Shown here piece by piece: positions 45,458 to 56,140 of a stretch of 64,000 bases of DNA. The notes beneath the pieces are model-generated. The model did no database searches. It worked only from the letters and a program-made list of their open reading frames with translations, and was not told where the DNA came from. A program made the translations under genes and the position numbers. Numbering within the stretch: position 1 is the first letter of the stretch; every line of letters starts with the position of its first letter. The DNA comes from Viridothelium virens (Eukaryota; Ascomycota; Dothideomycetes; Trypetheliales; Trypetheliaceae), in the NCBI GenBank assembly GCA_010094025.1, contig ML991810.1:124001-188000 (forward strand), written 5' to 3'.

Positions 45458-46554
45458 CGTGAAGAAGATTGTTTCTTGATCAATCACGATGCTTGTTTCA
45501 GATATTAGGGAATGCTCGAGGGGTAAAGCTAGATTCTTTCTCGGTGCCAACACTCCTCCAGACATCCAAATAGTATCCTAATCCATTGATCTACTTCTGG
45601 GCATGCGGTGAAGCTGAGAGCTAGGTCTGACAACTCGCTGCCTGGATAAGCTGGAAGAGCCGGAAGCTGCAGCACTTCCTCAACCGAGAAGAGGGCCAAG
45701 GATAAAGACGCCATTCCGGTCAGCTTCCTGAAACTAGTCCGCGAGCCGCATGGTCTTTACGAGAGGATGCGTAGGAAAGCACCAAGGTGATGAAGGAGTC
45801 TTCCTCTCTGTTCGAGTTCATCATTCTGAAGCGCTCAGCAAATGATAGAGTAGGACATGAACGGGCCAGACATGGAATCAAGGCACCCAGGCGCTCAGAG
45901 TCAGATATCGCCCACCCGGACCAAACATCGTCTGCCTAGAAGGCAGACGAGAGGATCCATAGAAGCGGCCACCGATTTTTGTGATGTTGTCAGCTGTGGT
46001 GCAGCCACGTCCGTGCAATAACAGAATTTCTTAGAGCGGGGTTAACCTAATGCAGGAGAATGGCAAAGTAAAAAATGCTGACAACGTAATAAGACCTCAT
46101 TGGCGACGCTACACCGTATCCCTTCCATGCTCTCGAGAGTATGCCAGGCACGAATGTCTTTTGCATGCATTTACGAGACGCAGAAAGCGATGCTGCAACG
46201 CAAAAGTAATTGAGTTTATTGAAGCTTTTGGAAGATAATATTACTGCGAGTGATTCACAATGTCAAAAAAGCTCGAGCTTGGGCTTTCGTGGCCGTTAAT
46301 CGAATTTGCTGTACGCGCTCGATACTATCATTGTTTTCTTCTCTTTGAGACACGAACATGCTCCTCCCAACAAATGATACCGGCGCAGATAGTTATTTGG
46401 CACAGGCGGCAATCTGATCTCGACTATGGTGGACACTCCTCGAGTCGCCTAGATCGAACATTGGATGACTTTTCGGCGAGTGGTTGACATGCACAATCGC
46501 CTTCTTGTATTGCGCGCTTTCGATCGACCGACTCGGCAATGACACAATCGAGCA
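45458..46554. other. Gene-free region
   Basis: Upstream of the PTH11-like gene. Short open frames lack domains. I found no match to the other repeats in this part. Confidence 0.4.
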
Positions 46555-47110
46555 CAACCGTGCACAATCGTGCGGTCTGGCCACAGGGCAGTCAAATCCA
46601 TGAACTTGATTGGGAAATGATCCTTCCGTTTTGAAGGGCTGTGTGTAAGCCTGAGATATTTAAGGGAGAAAGACACGATGCACAGGGCTGATCGTGGGGA
46701 ATGGGCTTTTGCCCAGAATTGATGAGACTGGTGAAACCGGAGGGAAAGTGGAGAGACTAGCTGCAGCTCGATGCATTGCATGATAAGAGAACGCATACGG
46801 TACCGAATCTGGACCTCATCAACCACTGACAGGTTGCAGGAGGTGGTGGGGATGGTTGCTGGAGCCTAGAATGCATCCTCCGAGCTGTCTGCTAGCTGAT
46901 AGACGCCCCACGAAGTTCACTGGACAGAAGACTCAGCCTGAAAAACAAATATAGTGGCGAAGCATATCAAGCCAAGCGATTTGTGGTGACCAGATCTTAC
47001 TTGGTGCCACCAATGCATGCTGAGCTGAGGTAACAACCTTTTCGGGGTCTTGCGTGAAGTCTTAGAGTAGGCGGTGTTGCCTGCTGAGAGCCAGGCACGC
47101 TAAGGCATGC
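46555..47110 (+). repeat. Spacer repeat B, copy 1
   Basis: About 550 bp that match 50050-50645 in direct orientation. Shared stretches include gatgagagaacgcat versus gataagagaacgcat, acaaccttttcggggtct versus gcaaccttttcggggtct and tgcgtgaagtctta. Divergence is spread along the length, with small gaps. No coding frame is conserved between the copies, so this is non-coding spacer and not a gene. Confidence 0.85.
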
Positions 47111-47387
47111 TAGTGAAGCCATTTCGGGATTAGCGGTCTCCTGCTCCTCCGAGCTTACTCCGTACCGCAGATTCCGATTCAGATTGATTGATTTGGATAC
47201 AGAGACCTGCCTATATCATGTCTTGACCTCGAATTTTTTACTAATTCTAAACATATCTGAATGTTGATGTCCAAATATCCGATGCGTCCGTTATCGTAGT
47301 TCGGACCTTGAAGCTTTCAGTCGAAAGTTGACTTTTCTCCACACCTAAGTACCGAGCCGCAATATATTCGGGAGACAACGTACCTCT

Positions 47388-47495
47388 CACTTCGCACTGT
47401 CGGAGTGTGGCTCAAGGAAATTGCAGCAAATCCCACCTCCTGATAGTACAAGGTGCCTCTTCCGCAAGAGCCATTTGCGTATCAGTCCAAGTGGG
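47388..47495 (+). pseudogene. Stray 3' end of the S28 peptidase gene
   Basis: About 105 bp match the last codons and 3' flank of the peptidase at 38825-38930. Examples are tggctcaaggaaattgcagc versus tggctcaaggagtttgcggc, and cgcaagagccatttgcgtat versus ggcaagagccatttgtatat. The peptide end reads WLKEIAANPTS, against WLKEFAANSTY in the source. Nothing more of the gene is present upstream. Confidence 0.85.
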
Positions 47496-47978
47496 GTCAA
47501 TCGATTTGAGAACTTGGGAAGGAAGGACAAGGATCGATCCATGAGCTCCAAGGGCATTGCGAGCATGACCGATTGTAGAATGACTCGAGAGTCTCGTTAG
47601 CCTCTTGGTTCGTAGTACCGAGATAACACTACGTATAACTTCAAGTAAAACATATGAATGCTCTCCGAAACTAGCATGAGGTTCAAATCGCTGTAATTCG
47701 GAGACGCAGTATGAGGCATTAAATCTAGCTACGTCACGTATAAATTTAACAACCCGATATCGATTGGTACGGCGATGTTGGTAGCGTTTCATTGTTTACC
47801 AACCGTCGAGCAAGGAATACGCAGAAGAGACACTCTGCAAGAGCGTGCGGGTTGAGACAAAGGAAGAAATCAGCCCATTTCAGGCCTCAGAAGGGACACA
47901 GCGAGCGGATACATCCATGAAGTCTGGTACGAGGCCTCTGCGCAAAAGGTCTGCGCTCTGGTTCTAATTCTAATCTCT
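47496..47978. other. Spacer with one unassigned open frame
   Basis: A 126-codon minus frame (47412-47792) shows no family features and overlaps the stray peptidase end. Not called as a gene. Confidence 0.4.
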
Positions 47979-49639
47979 TTACCAAATCTTGAGTAGCCAC
48001 CCTTTCCTTGTCATACTATACTCTGGAGGGGGGGAAGGCCCACTTTTATACCACAGAGCTTGATCTTTAGGGCTGGTCGCCTCGTCCGCCTCCACGTACT
48101 GACACTTTGTGAAACTTTCCCATAGACCTGGCAAGAATCGACGATCTTTGTCGCAGTGATAGGCATCGCCTAAGACTGGAATTATAGCTTGGGTCGCCTC
48201 TTCACGATGGTAGAAGGGTATATGACTAGATGACGAATGAGACGGATCCCCGGCTCGAAATGGATCGTATCAATAACACTTACGGGAATAGATGGTGGAC
48301 GACATGGAACTCGATAATACCGTGAAATAAATACCTCCCAATAGGCCCGAATTCTCGATCAACTGTGGCGGTTGCGCCCTTTACAAAATTCCATGCTTCA
48401 GGCTCGTATTTTGGTAAATCTGGATGAGTATGATGCAGATATGTGATTGCAACAAACCAATGGTTCACCCAGAAGTAGGGCTGTAGATATAGTAGCATAG
48501 TTGTGCCTGAACCGATTTGTCGACCGGTAAAGTATAGAGCGGCAGCCATAGCTACTAGACCCAAATCAGAACAAAGCACCAGGTATGCTTCCTCTGGTCT
48601 GAATAACGATCCAGTAGGGTCTAAATGGCCATTTCCAAGCCATCTTTTTGACTTCGGCCGGTGTAAGCTTGTAGGACTCGCAGTAATGTTAGTGAGGAGA
48701 TAAGTCGGCATTCCTAGTAGCTGCTGCAAAAGAATTCGTAGAAAGGTGACTGTGATGATGTTAGACACCGTTTTCGGAGAAAAGGACTCGATTAATTTTT
48801 CTGTGTAACCTGAGATAAGGGCTCTATATAAACCTCATCGAAAATGAGGACAGTAAAAAACCTAATTAACTAGTAAAATGAGGACCTACGTAGTAGGTTC
48901 GAGAATCTCGCGCATTGACCCTCGTGTAGAGCATAGCGAGATTACGCGGTAGGCTAGGTTGATTGGATCAACTTCATGAAGAACATCATGAACATCATCA
49001 GACTGCGGGGACATCTTCAGCAAGATCTTCAACCCTTTGGACCTTAGACCACAGAGTCTTGAAATATTCAGATTCTCTTGGCGGGACATAATTATGATCA
49101 AAATTCATGTTGTTGGCATACAAATGGTGCCTTCGGTGGGTTGATTGCCAAGAGAAGTAAGGAACCATCAAAGCAGAATGCAATACAAAGCCAAAAAAAT
49201 TGTTCATGTATTTTGACGGAAATAATGCCCCGTGGCCGCACTCATGAGCTAAAACCTTTGCCATGGATTAGCATTGACTTTGAACTTTGGATTCGAGCAA
49301 ATACCCAGAGCCCAGTGAAAATCAATCCTTCAATCCAGCCATAGAAGGCCCATGCGAGCCATCGTACAGGAACACTCTGAATTTGGGGCACAAACAGAAA
49401 GGCTGCTCTCATAATGAGGATGGCCAAGGCCATGTCTTGAAAGAGGGAAAATGAGGATCTGATATAAGATGATTTGAAACACCTAGGCGGAATTGCCTTC
49501 TTTAGTTCATCAATACGGATATCACTTGGTCCCTATCAGGACCCATTCAGTCTTCATGATCTCGACTGGGTAAGGTCAAGAGTATACATACATCTTTAGC
49601 AGCCACTTCTGCGGGATGGGAATTGTAATTCAGAGCCAT
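47979..49639 (-). CDS. Delta12-type fatty acid desaturase, about 419-425 aa
   Basis: Exons: 49639-49592 (MALNYNSHPAEVAAKD), 49532-49305, 49255-49004, about 48768-48284 and 48225-47979; introns 1, 2 and 4 are canonical (59, 49, 58 nt). The three histidine boxes are present: HECGHG (near residue 96), HRRHH and HVVHH, with IDELKKAIPPRCFK at the N-terminus and PYFWVNHWFVAITYLHHTHP before the last box. The protein is an endoplasmic reticulum membrane enzyme that inserts a double bond at C12 of oleoyl lipids; some relatives make acetylenic or conjugated bonds. The section 49003-48769 interrupts the frame after AEDVPA, where no strong splice pair exists. A GT-AG pair at 49003 and 48787 would keep the frame and add SFSPKT. 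The C-terminus (PFYHREEATQAIIPVLGD) is intact, so the gene looks alive. Confidence 0.82.
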
Positions 49640-50049
49640 GCCGGATAATGCAAGGCACACAAGATATGTCTAGTGAGTTAAGTTCAAGGGCAGATTCCAG
49701 ATAACAAGCGTGGCTTTGCTGGATTCCGGAAACGTCCTCAGCTAACTTACAGATGAAAAGGCCAAGGTCGAGAAAGTGATATTTGAGGGGTATATATACC
49801 AAGGCTCCAATTCGTGAGCAAAGCCCTTCTGTAAGCAAGTGTAGGAAAGAGGGCAAATCAACACCACACGTTATGTTGATTGGATGGGTATTGCCGCCAT
49901 TGTTAGAGACACGGTACTTCGAAATCTTTAAAGTCTATGATAGAACAAGATTTGGCTGCATTGCACCTCGGAGCAATAGCCAGTACTGGTATCATGTGGA
50001 TCGTCTAGGATAGTCTAGCTGTGTAGACTGCATGGGCTAGCGGATGATC
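49640..50049. promoter_or_regulatory. Probable desaturase promoter region
   Basis: About 400 bp between the desaturase start and spacer repeat B copy 2. No specific site recognised. Confidence 0.35.
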
Positions 50050-50645
50050 GGGCTACCGTATGAGCACGATCGTGCGATCAGTCCATACCTATGACAATCA
50101 GATCCATGAATTTGTTGGAAAATGGTCCTTTCATTTGCTAAAGCCTGTGGGTAAGCCCGTAACATCTGATTGAGTGAGAAATGATATGCACGGCCGATCA
50201 AACGGGACCCGCCTTGTCCAAAAATGATGAAACTGGGTGAAGCTGCAGGGAAGGTTGAGAGAGTAGCTGCCACTCGATGAACTAGATGATGAGAGAACGC
50301 ATGTAGCACCGACTCTACGCCTCGTTAATTACTGACAGGTTGTAAAAGGGGTGGGATCAGGTGCTGGAACTTAGATCGTGCATCCTCTGAGCTGCCTGCC
50401 TGCTAGCCGATAGACAGCCTACGATATTCACCGTACGGAAGACTTAGAATAGCCTGAAGAAGAATCCCAGTGCCGAAGCATGTTGGACTAAGAGCTTTGT
50501 GGTAACCATTTTCTACTTAGTGCTAACAATGCATGCTGCGTCAAAGCAGCAACCTTTTCGGGGTCTTTGCGTGAAGTCTTATTTACCTCAGAGTATTCCG
50601 CACTCGCTAGGCAGTGTTGCCTACGAAAGACCAGGGCAAGTGGAG
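50050..50645 (+). repeat. Spacer repeat B, copy 2
   Basis: Direct-orientation partner of 46555-47110 (see shared stretches there). It lies upstream of the desaturase gene. No coding potential was seen. Confidence 0.85.
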
Positions 50646-51578
50646 CCTCGGCCGGTCGCTGGCGTGACACTAACTACATGGAGGAAGTGCTTTCAACCTC
50701 AAGTCGCAATCTAGGCATCCACTTGTTGGTCGTTATAACGAGGTCTCGAGAAGAATACAAAATTTACCATACTTTCCAAGGTAGATGATGCACGGGACGG
50801 GCACTAGTCGTCGCTACCGTCTCCTACAGTAGGAAGCGATCGGCCATGCCTGATACACCTACGTATCCCACCACCCCACCCTTGTTTTGTGACGTGCCTC
50901 GGCAGGAATTGCGGCACGGCACGCTCGACAGTAGTTAGTTTTCTCACAAGCATCCGACTAACCGAGATCTTACAGATACCTTACCACACTCTACCTAGTA
51001 AGTTGGTCTCTGAATTTTCGCTAGGTATGTCCTTGCCAGGTAACAATGCATTGAATGACCCTGCACGCTGGGGAACAAGATGCAAGGTCTCTCTCTGATT
51101 GAGGAGACAATATGCCGTGATAAATGATCTCATTGACCTGCTTGATTGGAATTTCTGCCGGATAATGGATTGACCATTCAGTCTTTGAGGAAATTTGTGG
51201 ATAGACGATCCTCAATGTCATCGCGCCGATTGGCTTATGATGACTTTTCTCCTTTTTCATCCCGATATAGGTACAATGCTTTGGATGCATTCAAATCAAG
51301 AGTTTAAGAGTGCACAGTTACTTGGTATTCTGTACTAAAATCGACTGTTGCTCCCAGAAAATGAGTAAAAAGATACCCTTACACGCACTCTGATGTCCCC
51401 TGCTCCATGAATAAGTACCAGAAGCTTAGGAGATATGTTACAAGTTTCTACAGGCTCTCTTTGAGCTTCATCCTTCTTGCCAATTCTACACTTTGATTGA
51501 TTTGTTGAGAGATCCAGGAAAAATGATCATCTCGGCCTTTAAACCATCGAGACTGCACAGCATCACAGAGAGTGCGAA
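50646..51578. other. Gene-free spacer
   Basis: Between repeat B copy 2 and the 3' end of the P450 gene. A motif tgtgacgtgc near 50890 resembles one near 42317, in line with further worn duplication. Nothing else recognised. Confidence 0.4.
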
Positions 51579-53394
51579 CTACGAAGGTGGTCTTGGTATC
51601 AGTTCTCTCCTCAGTCGGAATTCTAAATACGGCCCCTCGTGTGTGCTTGTCAGATGCTCCTCGATTTGAAATTCCATGACCTTGTCTCGTGCGTGTTTAG
51701 CACCCTTAACGCCGGCACCAACGTTATCCAGATTGCTCTCCGGCCGCCTTATGTCATAGTACCATAGGACCTTGGCCAAAGTGATAGTAAGCTCGGTGTA
51801 TGCCATATTTTGCGCTACACATTTGCGAGAGCCGAGAGAGAAAGGATTGAAGGCAGTTCGAGCTTGATCGATAGAGGTTCGTGAAAAATCCGAGGAATTG
51901 AGCCAGCGCTCAGGTTTGAAGATGAACGAGTCCTGAAAAATGGCAGCGTTGTGATGAACGCTGTATAGAGAACAGCCTATTTCGCAACCAGGTGGGATAA
52001 ATGCGTCGTCAACCACAATGCCATCTGGACAAACTTCGCGCCAGAGCGAAGTTCCGATTGGTGGCGTCATTCGCATGGTTTCGTCTATGCACGCACGAAG
52101 GTAATGACATCTTGCGAGCGTTGGGCCCGACCGGATTTCAGTTCCGCTCTTGAATGTACTTCGAACATCTGATACTAGTGTCTCATAGCACTCTGGGTAG
52201 CGAGAAAGATAGAAGAAGGTGGCTGCGAGAGCTGTGGCAGTTGTATCCGAGCCTGTACCGGTTAGCGGATTGAAAATCAGGACCAGGAAAATAATAGAGC
52301 TAGCTGACCAGCAATAGTGAAAAGCCTACTCTCGGCCCACAGCTCATTCAAAGTGAAGCCTTGCTGCGTCTCAGGATCTTCTGCATCGATAATGAAAGTG
52401 AAAAGATCCACTTTGGTATTTTGATGGTTCAGGAGTCTAGTTTCCGCCAATTCCTTGGTCAACTTCCCAAACCTTTGACGAGCTGCGGATATTTCCGGAT
52501 TCGCAAATCGTTCAATTCTGTATTTCGCTAATTTCGGATATTGTGCGAAGACTCCTGAGATGCGACTCGCTGCTTTGATTAGGTCAATGATGAAATGATT
52601 CCTGTCGCTATTTTGCATCTCGAAGGACTGGCCAAAGCCGAAATGACCAAGAACATCCAAAGTCAAATATTTGCAGAGTGCGGATATGTTTATTGGATGA
52701 GACCATTCACCGCCGCATCTGCTGCCGTCTTCTGATTGCTCAAGTTTCTCCAGGAAGATGTCCACGCAATCGATGATCGTTGGTTCGAAAGCCCGCATCG
52801 CTTGTTCTGAAAAAGCCTGACTTATCACCTTCCTCTTGCGTTTGTGAAGAGCCTTGTCTATGCAAGTGTGGGTGTTATAAGCACCAGGAGCAGGCAACAT
52901 TGTTTCGTAGCCCTTGGACTTCTGTACTTGCTTGGAATTATAGATTTCTTACACGTTAGTGGAGTACGTATCATATGAAAGGAAAGGAACACTGGCATAC
53001 CATGAAGGGCTGTCATAGAATTAAAAGCCAGCTTATTTGGACCCATGCGCACGACTGGTCCTAAAGCCTGTAATCAGACAGAACGGATCTTGATGGGGAA
53101 GGATCCGAAGGCCCTACCCCATCGCTCATGTGCCTGCCATGTTTTTAGATGCGCTTGACCCATGGCACTGTGATAAGCACTGTAAAAATCGGATATCTTG
53201 GCAACCAAAGGTCCTGGATATCTACTCAATGGGTGAAAATGTAATCGATAGATAATGATGAGAAGACACTGCAAGGATATCAGCATGAACAAGCAGATGT
53301 CTCGATCAGGACACAGTACTCGTGTAATTAGGAGAAGCACAGCCACCAAAGAACAGTACTTCAGAATGCTGTAGCAGTTGTGACTGTATGACAT
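51579..53394 (-). CDS. Cytochrome P450 monooxygenase, about 550 aa
   Basis: Exons: 53394-53118, 53060-53001, 52948-52309 and 52252-51579; introns are 57, 52 and 56 nt. An N-terminal membrane anchor (LVAVLLLITRVL and LISLQCLLIIIYRLHFHPLS) is followed by the Pro-rich YPGPLVAK. Other marks are the I-helix IAGSDTTATAL at the exon 3/4 junction, ExxR in CIDETMRMTPP, KPERWL, and the haem loop FNPFSLGSRKCVAQN, whose Cys ligates the iron. The residue after Cys-Val is Ala, where many P450s have Gly. The overall pattern is that of fungal P450s of the pisatin demethylase/benzoate hydroxylase kind. The predicted exon 3 is out of phase by one base near 52.92 kb, just after the block EIYNSKQVQK; this is either a sequencing error or a recent lesion. 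It shares a direction with the hydrolase. Confidence 0.82.
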
Positions 53395-53631
53395 TGTTGG
53401 GGATTTAAATCTGAAATCAAAGGGAGAACACTTTTCTTGCAGACTGCAGGTTTAGCATGTCTTGATCGTCAAGATGGCTTTTCTGGGGCCCTTCTACCAG
53501 CCTCTGTGCAGAGAGCAACGGAGTCGAATCACAGTGAGCTGTAAGATCATGACGGATGCCAAGAGAAGAGGCCTCTTTCCAAGTTAATATCTGAAGACCC
53601 ACGCTCGAGGAAGTGATGTGATGTCGAGTGC

Positions 53632-54048
53632 AGACCCGTGGAGAAGCTGCGTATGTACCATGAACTCAGCTGAAGATGCTGCGCCGTAAGCTAATCATCT
53701 AGTGTGCAGGGTGCGCAGCTGCAGCGCGCCATTTCTGGAAAGATGATGAAACGTGCATGTCATCTGCTTTCGCATGCATATGCAACGTCCGATGGTCCTG
53801 TGCGCTAAGGCAGCACGCCAATACGAGGATAACCTAGTAATTTACGGGAAAGGCCTCCAAGATGTGATTGTACGGTAATGTCAGAAAAGTACCGGATGTG
53901 ATCTAGTGAGTAGAGCTCGAGAGCAATCTGTGGGGACGAAGAATAATGCTTCATCCTATGTCACCTACACAGGGGGTATCATACACTGGATAAGAGGCCA
54001 AAAAAGAGGCTCACAACTGAGAAACTATCAAACACAGTTCTACATGTC
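53632..54048 (+). repeat. Spacer repeat A, copy 2
   Basis: Direct-orientation partner of 43390-43800. It fills the space between the P450 start and the hydrolase stop, so it probably includes the P450 promoter. Confidence 0.85.
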
Positions 54049-54072
54049 TGCCAGCAGTTCGACGTAGTATCG

Positions 54073-55514
54073 TTACAGCATCGCGCTCTGCGGACCGGTC
54101 CAGACCTTTCGGTTTGCTCGTTGCTGACGCATTTTTGCAACGACTATGTCAAACTGCATTGTTGAAAAGCCATTTTCCTCTACACCTTCAATTTCTGTCT
54201 CGGTAGGTGGGTACCTAACGTGCTTTACCCTCAGAGCGTCAGGCTGGAATACGCAATCGTGCATAAACCTCGCCATTTGCGCAAACGCATGATGGCTCTG
54301 CGTTAGCTTGGGATACAGGAGCGCGAAAATATGTGGTAAGCGTTCATATTGATGAAGCTGAACTGTAACTCCTTCAGCTACTGCTCGCTGCGCGAGAAAC
54401 TTACCCTCTTTTCCAACGTAATCTTCTCCATATATAAAGAATAATGGCGGTATGCCAGTCCAACTCCGAGCAGAAATAGGACTGACGAGTGGATGGCAAA
54501 GCGAAGAGATTTCGCAGTACATATCGCCACGAGGAGGCTGAGTGGGCCAGAGCTCGCAAGGTGGCATTCGGTCACTGAGGCACGGCGGCCTGGGAAGGAG
54601 AAAATCGAATTTCTTATTCAGATCGTCGAAAGGACTAGAATGATTAAACCACTGTTCACAGGCAGCTTGTTGTCGACTCACAAGGAGATGGTTAGATCCA
54701 AATGTGCGTGAAACAGTGCTGCACCAGCGGGGAAGGGTAACGGAACCTCTAGTCCATGGAAATTAATGCGCTTATGCTGTCGAGCTCGAATGCTCCGGAT
54801 CAGGAGAAGCAACGCCACTACAAGATTGCCGCCTGCGCTGTCACCGGCGAAGATGATGTGTTCTGGTCTTGTGGCGGAATGAAACGAAGTATCGGATGGA
54901 TAGAGTAGTGAGAGGTATGTCACCAGTAGATCTATCAGAGCATTCGGAAATGGGTGTTGCGGCGACAACCTATAGTCAGGGACAATGCAACGGCCTTTAG
55001 TCAGGCGTGCCAAGTTTGCCGTAACACCGCGAGATAATGCAGGACTTCCGGTGCTGACGCAATATTAGGAGTGTCGGCCTTTTGCGAACGACCTGACAAC
55101 AAACCAGTAAAATCCTCCATGTACATATAGTATGGTAGTATTTGAAGACACCTCTTTCATCATTTTTTGGTACTTTTGTTCTTCACCCAAAAGGGGTTCT
55201 GCATCGTTGATAGCAGCTCCCGATCTGTAGCCAGACCACTGGACTTTGACATCAGCCTGGGACGGCTGGGTAATTTCTTCGCAGCCATCGCCAAGATCTC
55301 TTATGGCTCGTTGAACGGCGGAAATGACCGAGTCATTATTGGGAGCCTTTAGCACGGTTCTGCTCGCCCACAAAGGACCATTGGCCGGCATATCAGTTGC
55401 AGTTCTAGATTGTTGAATAGAGATTGGGGCATAGTAGAAGTCTGCTTTTGTATCGTTGAATTTTTGGGTCAACTGTTGAAAAGTTTGCTCGACCTCACTC
55501 CGAGAGGCTTTCAT
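54073..55514 (-). CDS. Alpha/beta hydrolase, hormone-sensitive-lipase type, 447 aa
   Basis: Three exons in phase: 55514-55105, 55053-54682 and 54634-54073, with introns of 51 and 47 nt. The oxyanion motif HGGF lies at about 132-135 (TTILYVHGGFY, split by intron 1). CIVPDYRLSPQHPFPNALID is the typical second block, and the nucleophile is Ser209 in FAGDSAGGNLVVAL. The acid is in FIYGEDYVGKEGKFL and the base in QYERLPHIFALL, matching the Abhydrolase_3 order. No signal peptide is seen, so it is likely intracellular. Fungal members act as esterases or lactonases in metabolite clusters. It lies 0.7 kb from the P450, in the same direction, and opposite a divergent membrane protein gene. Confidence 0.9.
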
Positions 55515-56140
55515 CGCTTCTCGTTCGATTTGGCGAAATGCGGTATTGCTTGTAAGTGCTTTGACGTGGTATCATCGATAGGGCGATAGCTCGAGCAATA
55601 CGCGTATAAATATTTGATCCAAGAAACGATGACTAGCTGACAAGGAGCTTATGTTGTAGAAAAGCTACGGATGACGGCGGGGACGGGCGTCAGTGGTGCA
55701 CAAGCTAAGCCAGGACCGCCATGGAGGCGCGGGGCTTTACGGCAGGTGCTAGAGTACGATACCCTGGTTTCCGGGCCGCTGAGGCAGTACATACCTATGG
55801 AGTACGTACCTACCCACCGATGCTCCCTAGTCAAGGGTTTCGTTATATACGGTGCATCGTTATATCGTGGGAAAGATCTTCCAATGGGGTAGATCCTGGC
55901 ACTTGCAGAACAAGACGTGCGATACTCTACGCCAACTACGCAGTATCTCCAACGATATTACGTCAAGCGGCTTTCTCGGATCCAAAGAAAACATGGAAGT
56001 ACTGTGCCTCTCGTTTCGCAAGACGGAAAATGGAGCGAGATCCGTGCCAAGCTCGCCAAGTGAAAGGATCGATTGGGTATCAAAGGGCGAAGTCCCCGGC
56101 TACGACCCACGACACATTCAACCAAAAAGTTTTAGCGAAG
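55515..56140. promoter_or_regulatory. Divergent promoter region of hydrolase and PTH11-like gene
   Basis: The two genes start on opposite strands 626 bp apart. Short frames inside have no domain. The stretch agtacgtacctacccacc near 55800 belongs to the TACC-type simple repeats found elsewhere in the window. No specific regulator site was recognised. Confidence 0.4.

Noticed and set aside
43390-47110. Repeats A and B as transposons
   Set aside because: No terminal inverted repeats, target duplications or coding capacity seen; their place next to duplicated gene pieces fits segmental duplication better.
50646-51578. Additional cluster gene between repeat B and the P450
   Set aside because: Only short open frames without any family feature.
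43390-54048. Classic RIP as the cause of repeat divergence
   Set aside because: By eye the changes between the A and B copies run in many directions, and most Trp-to-stop changes are not in the CpA context; a calculation would be needed.
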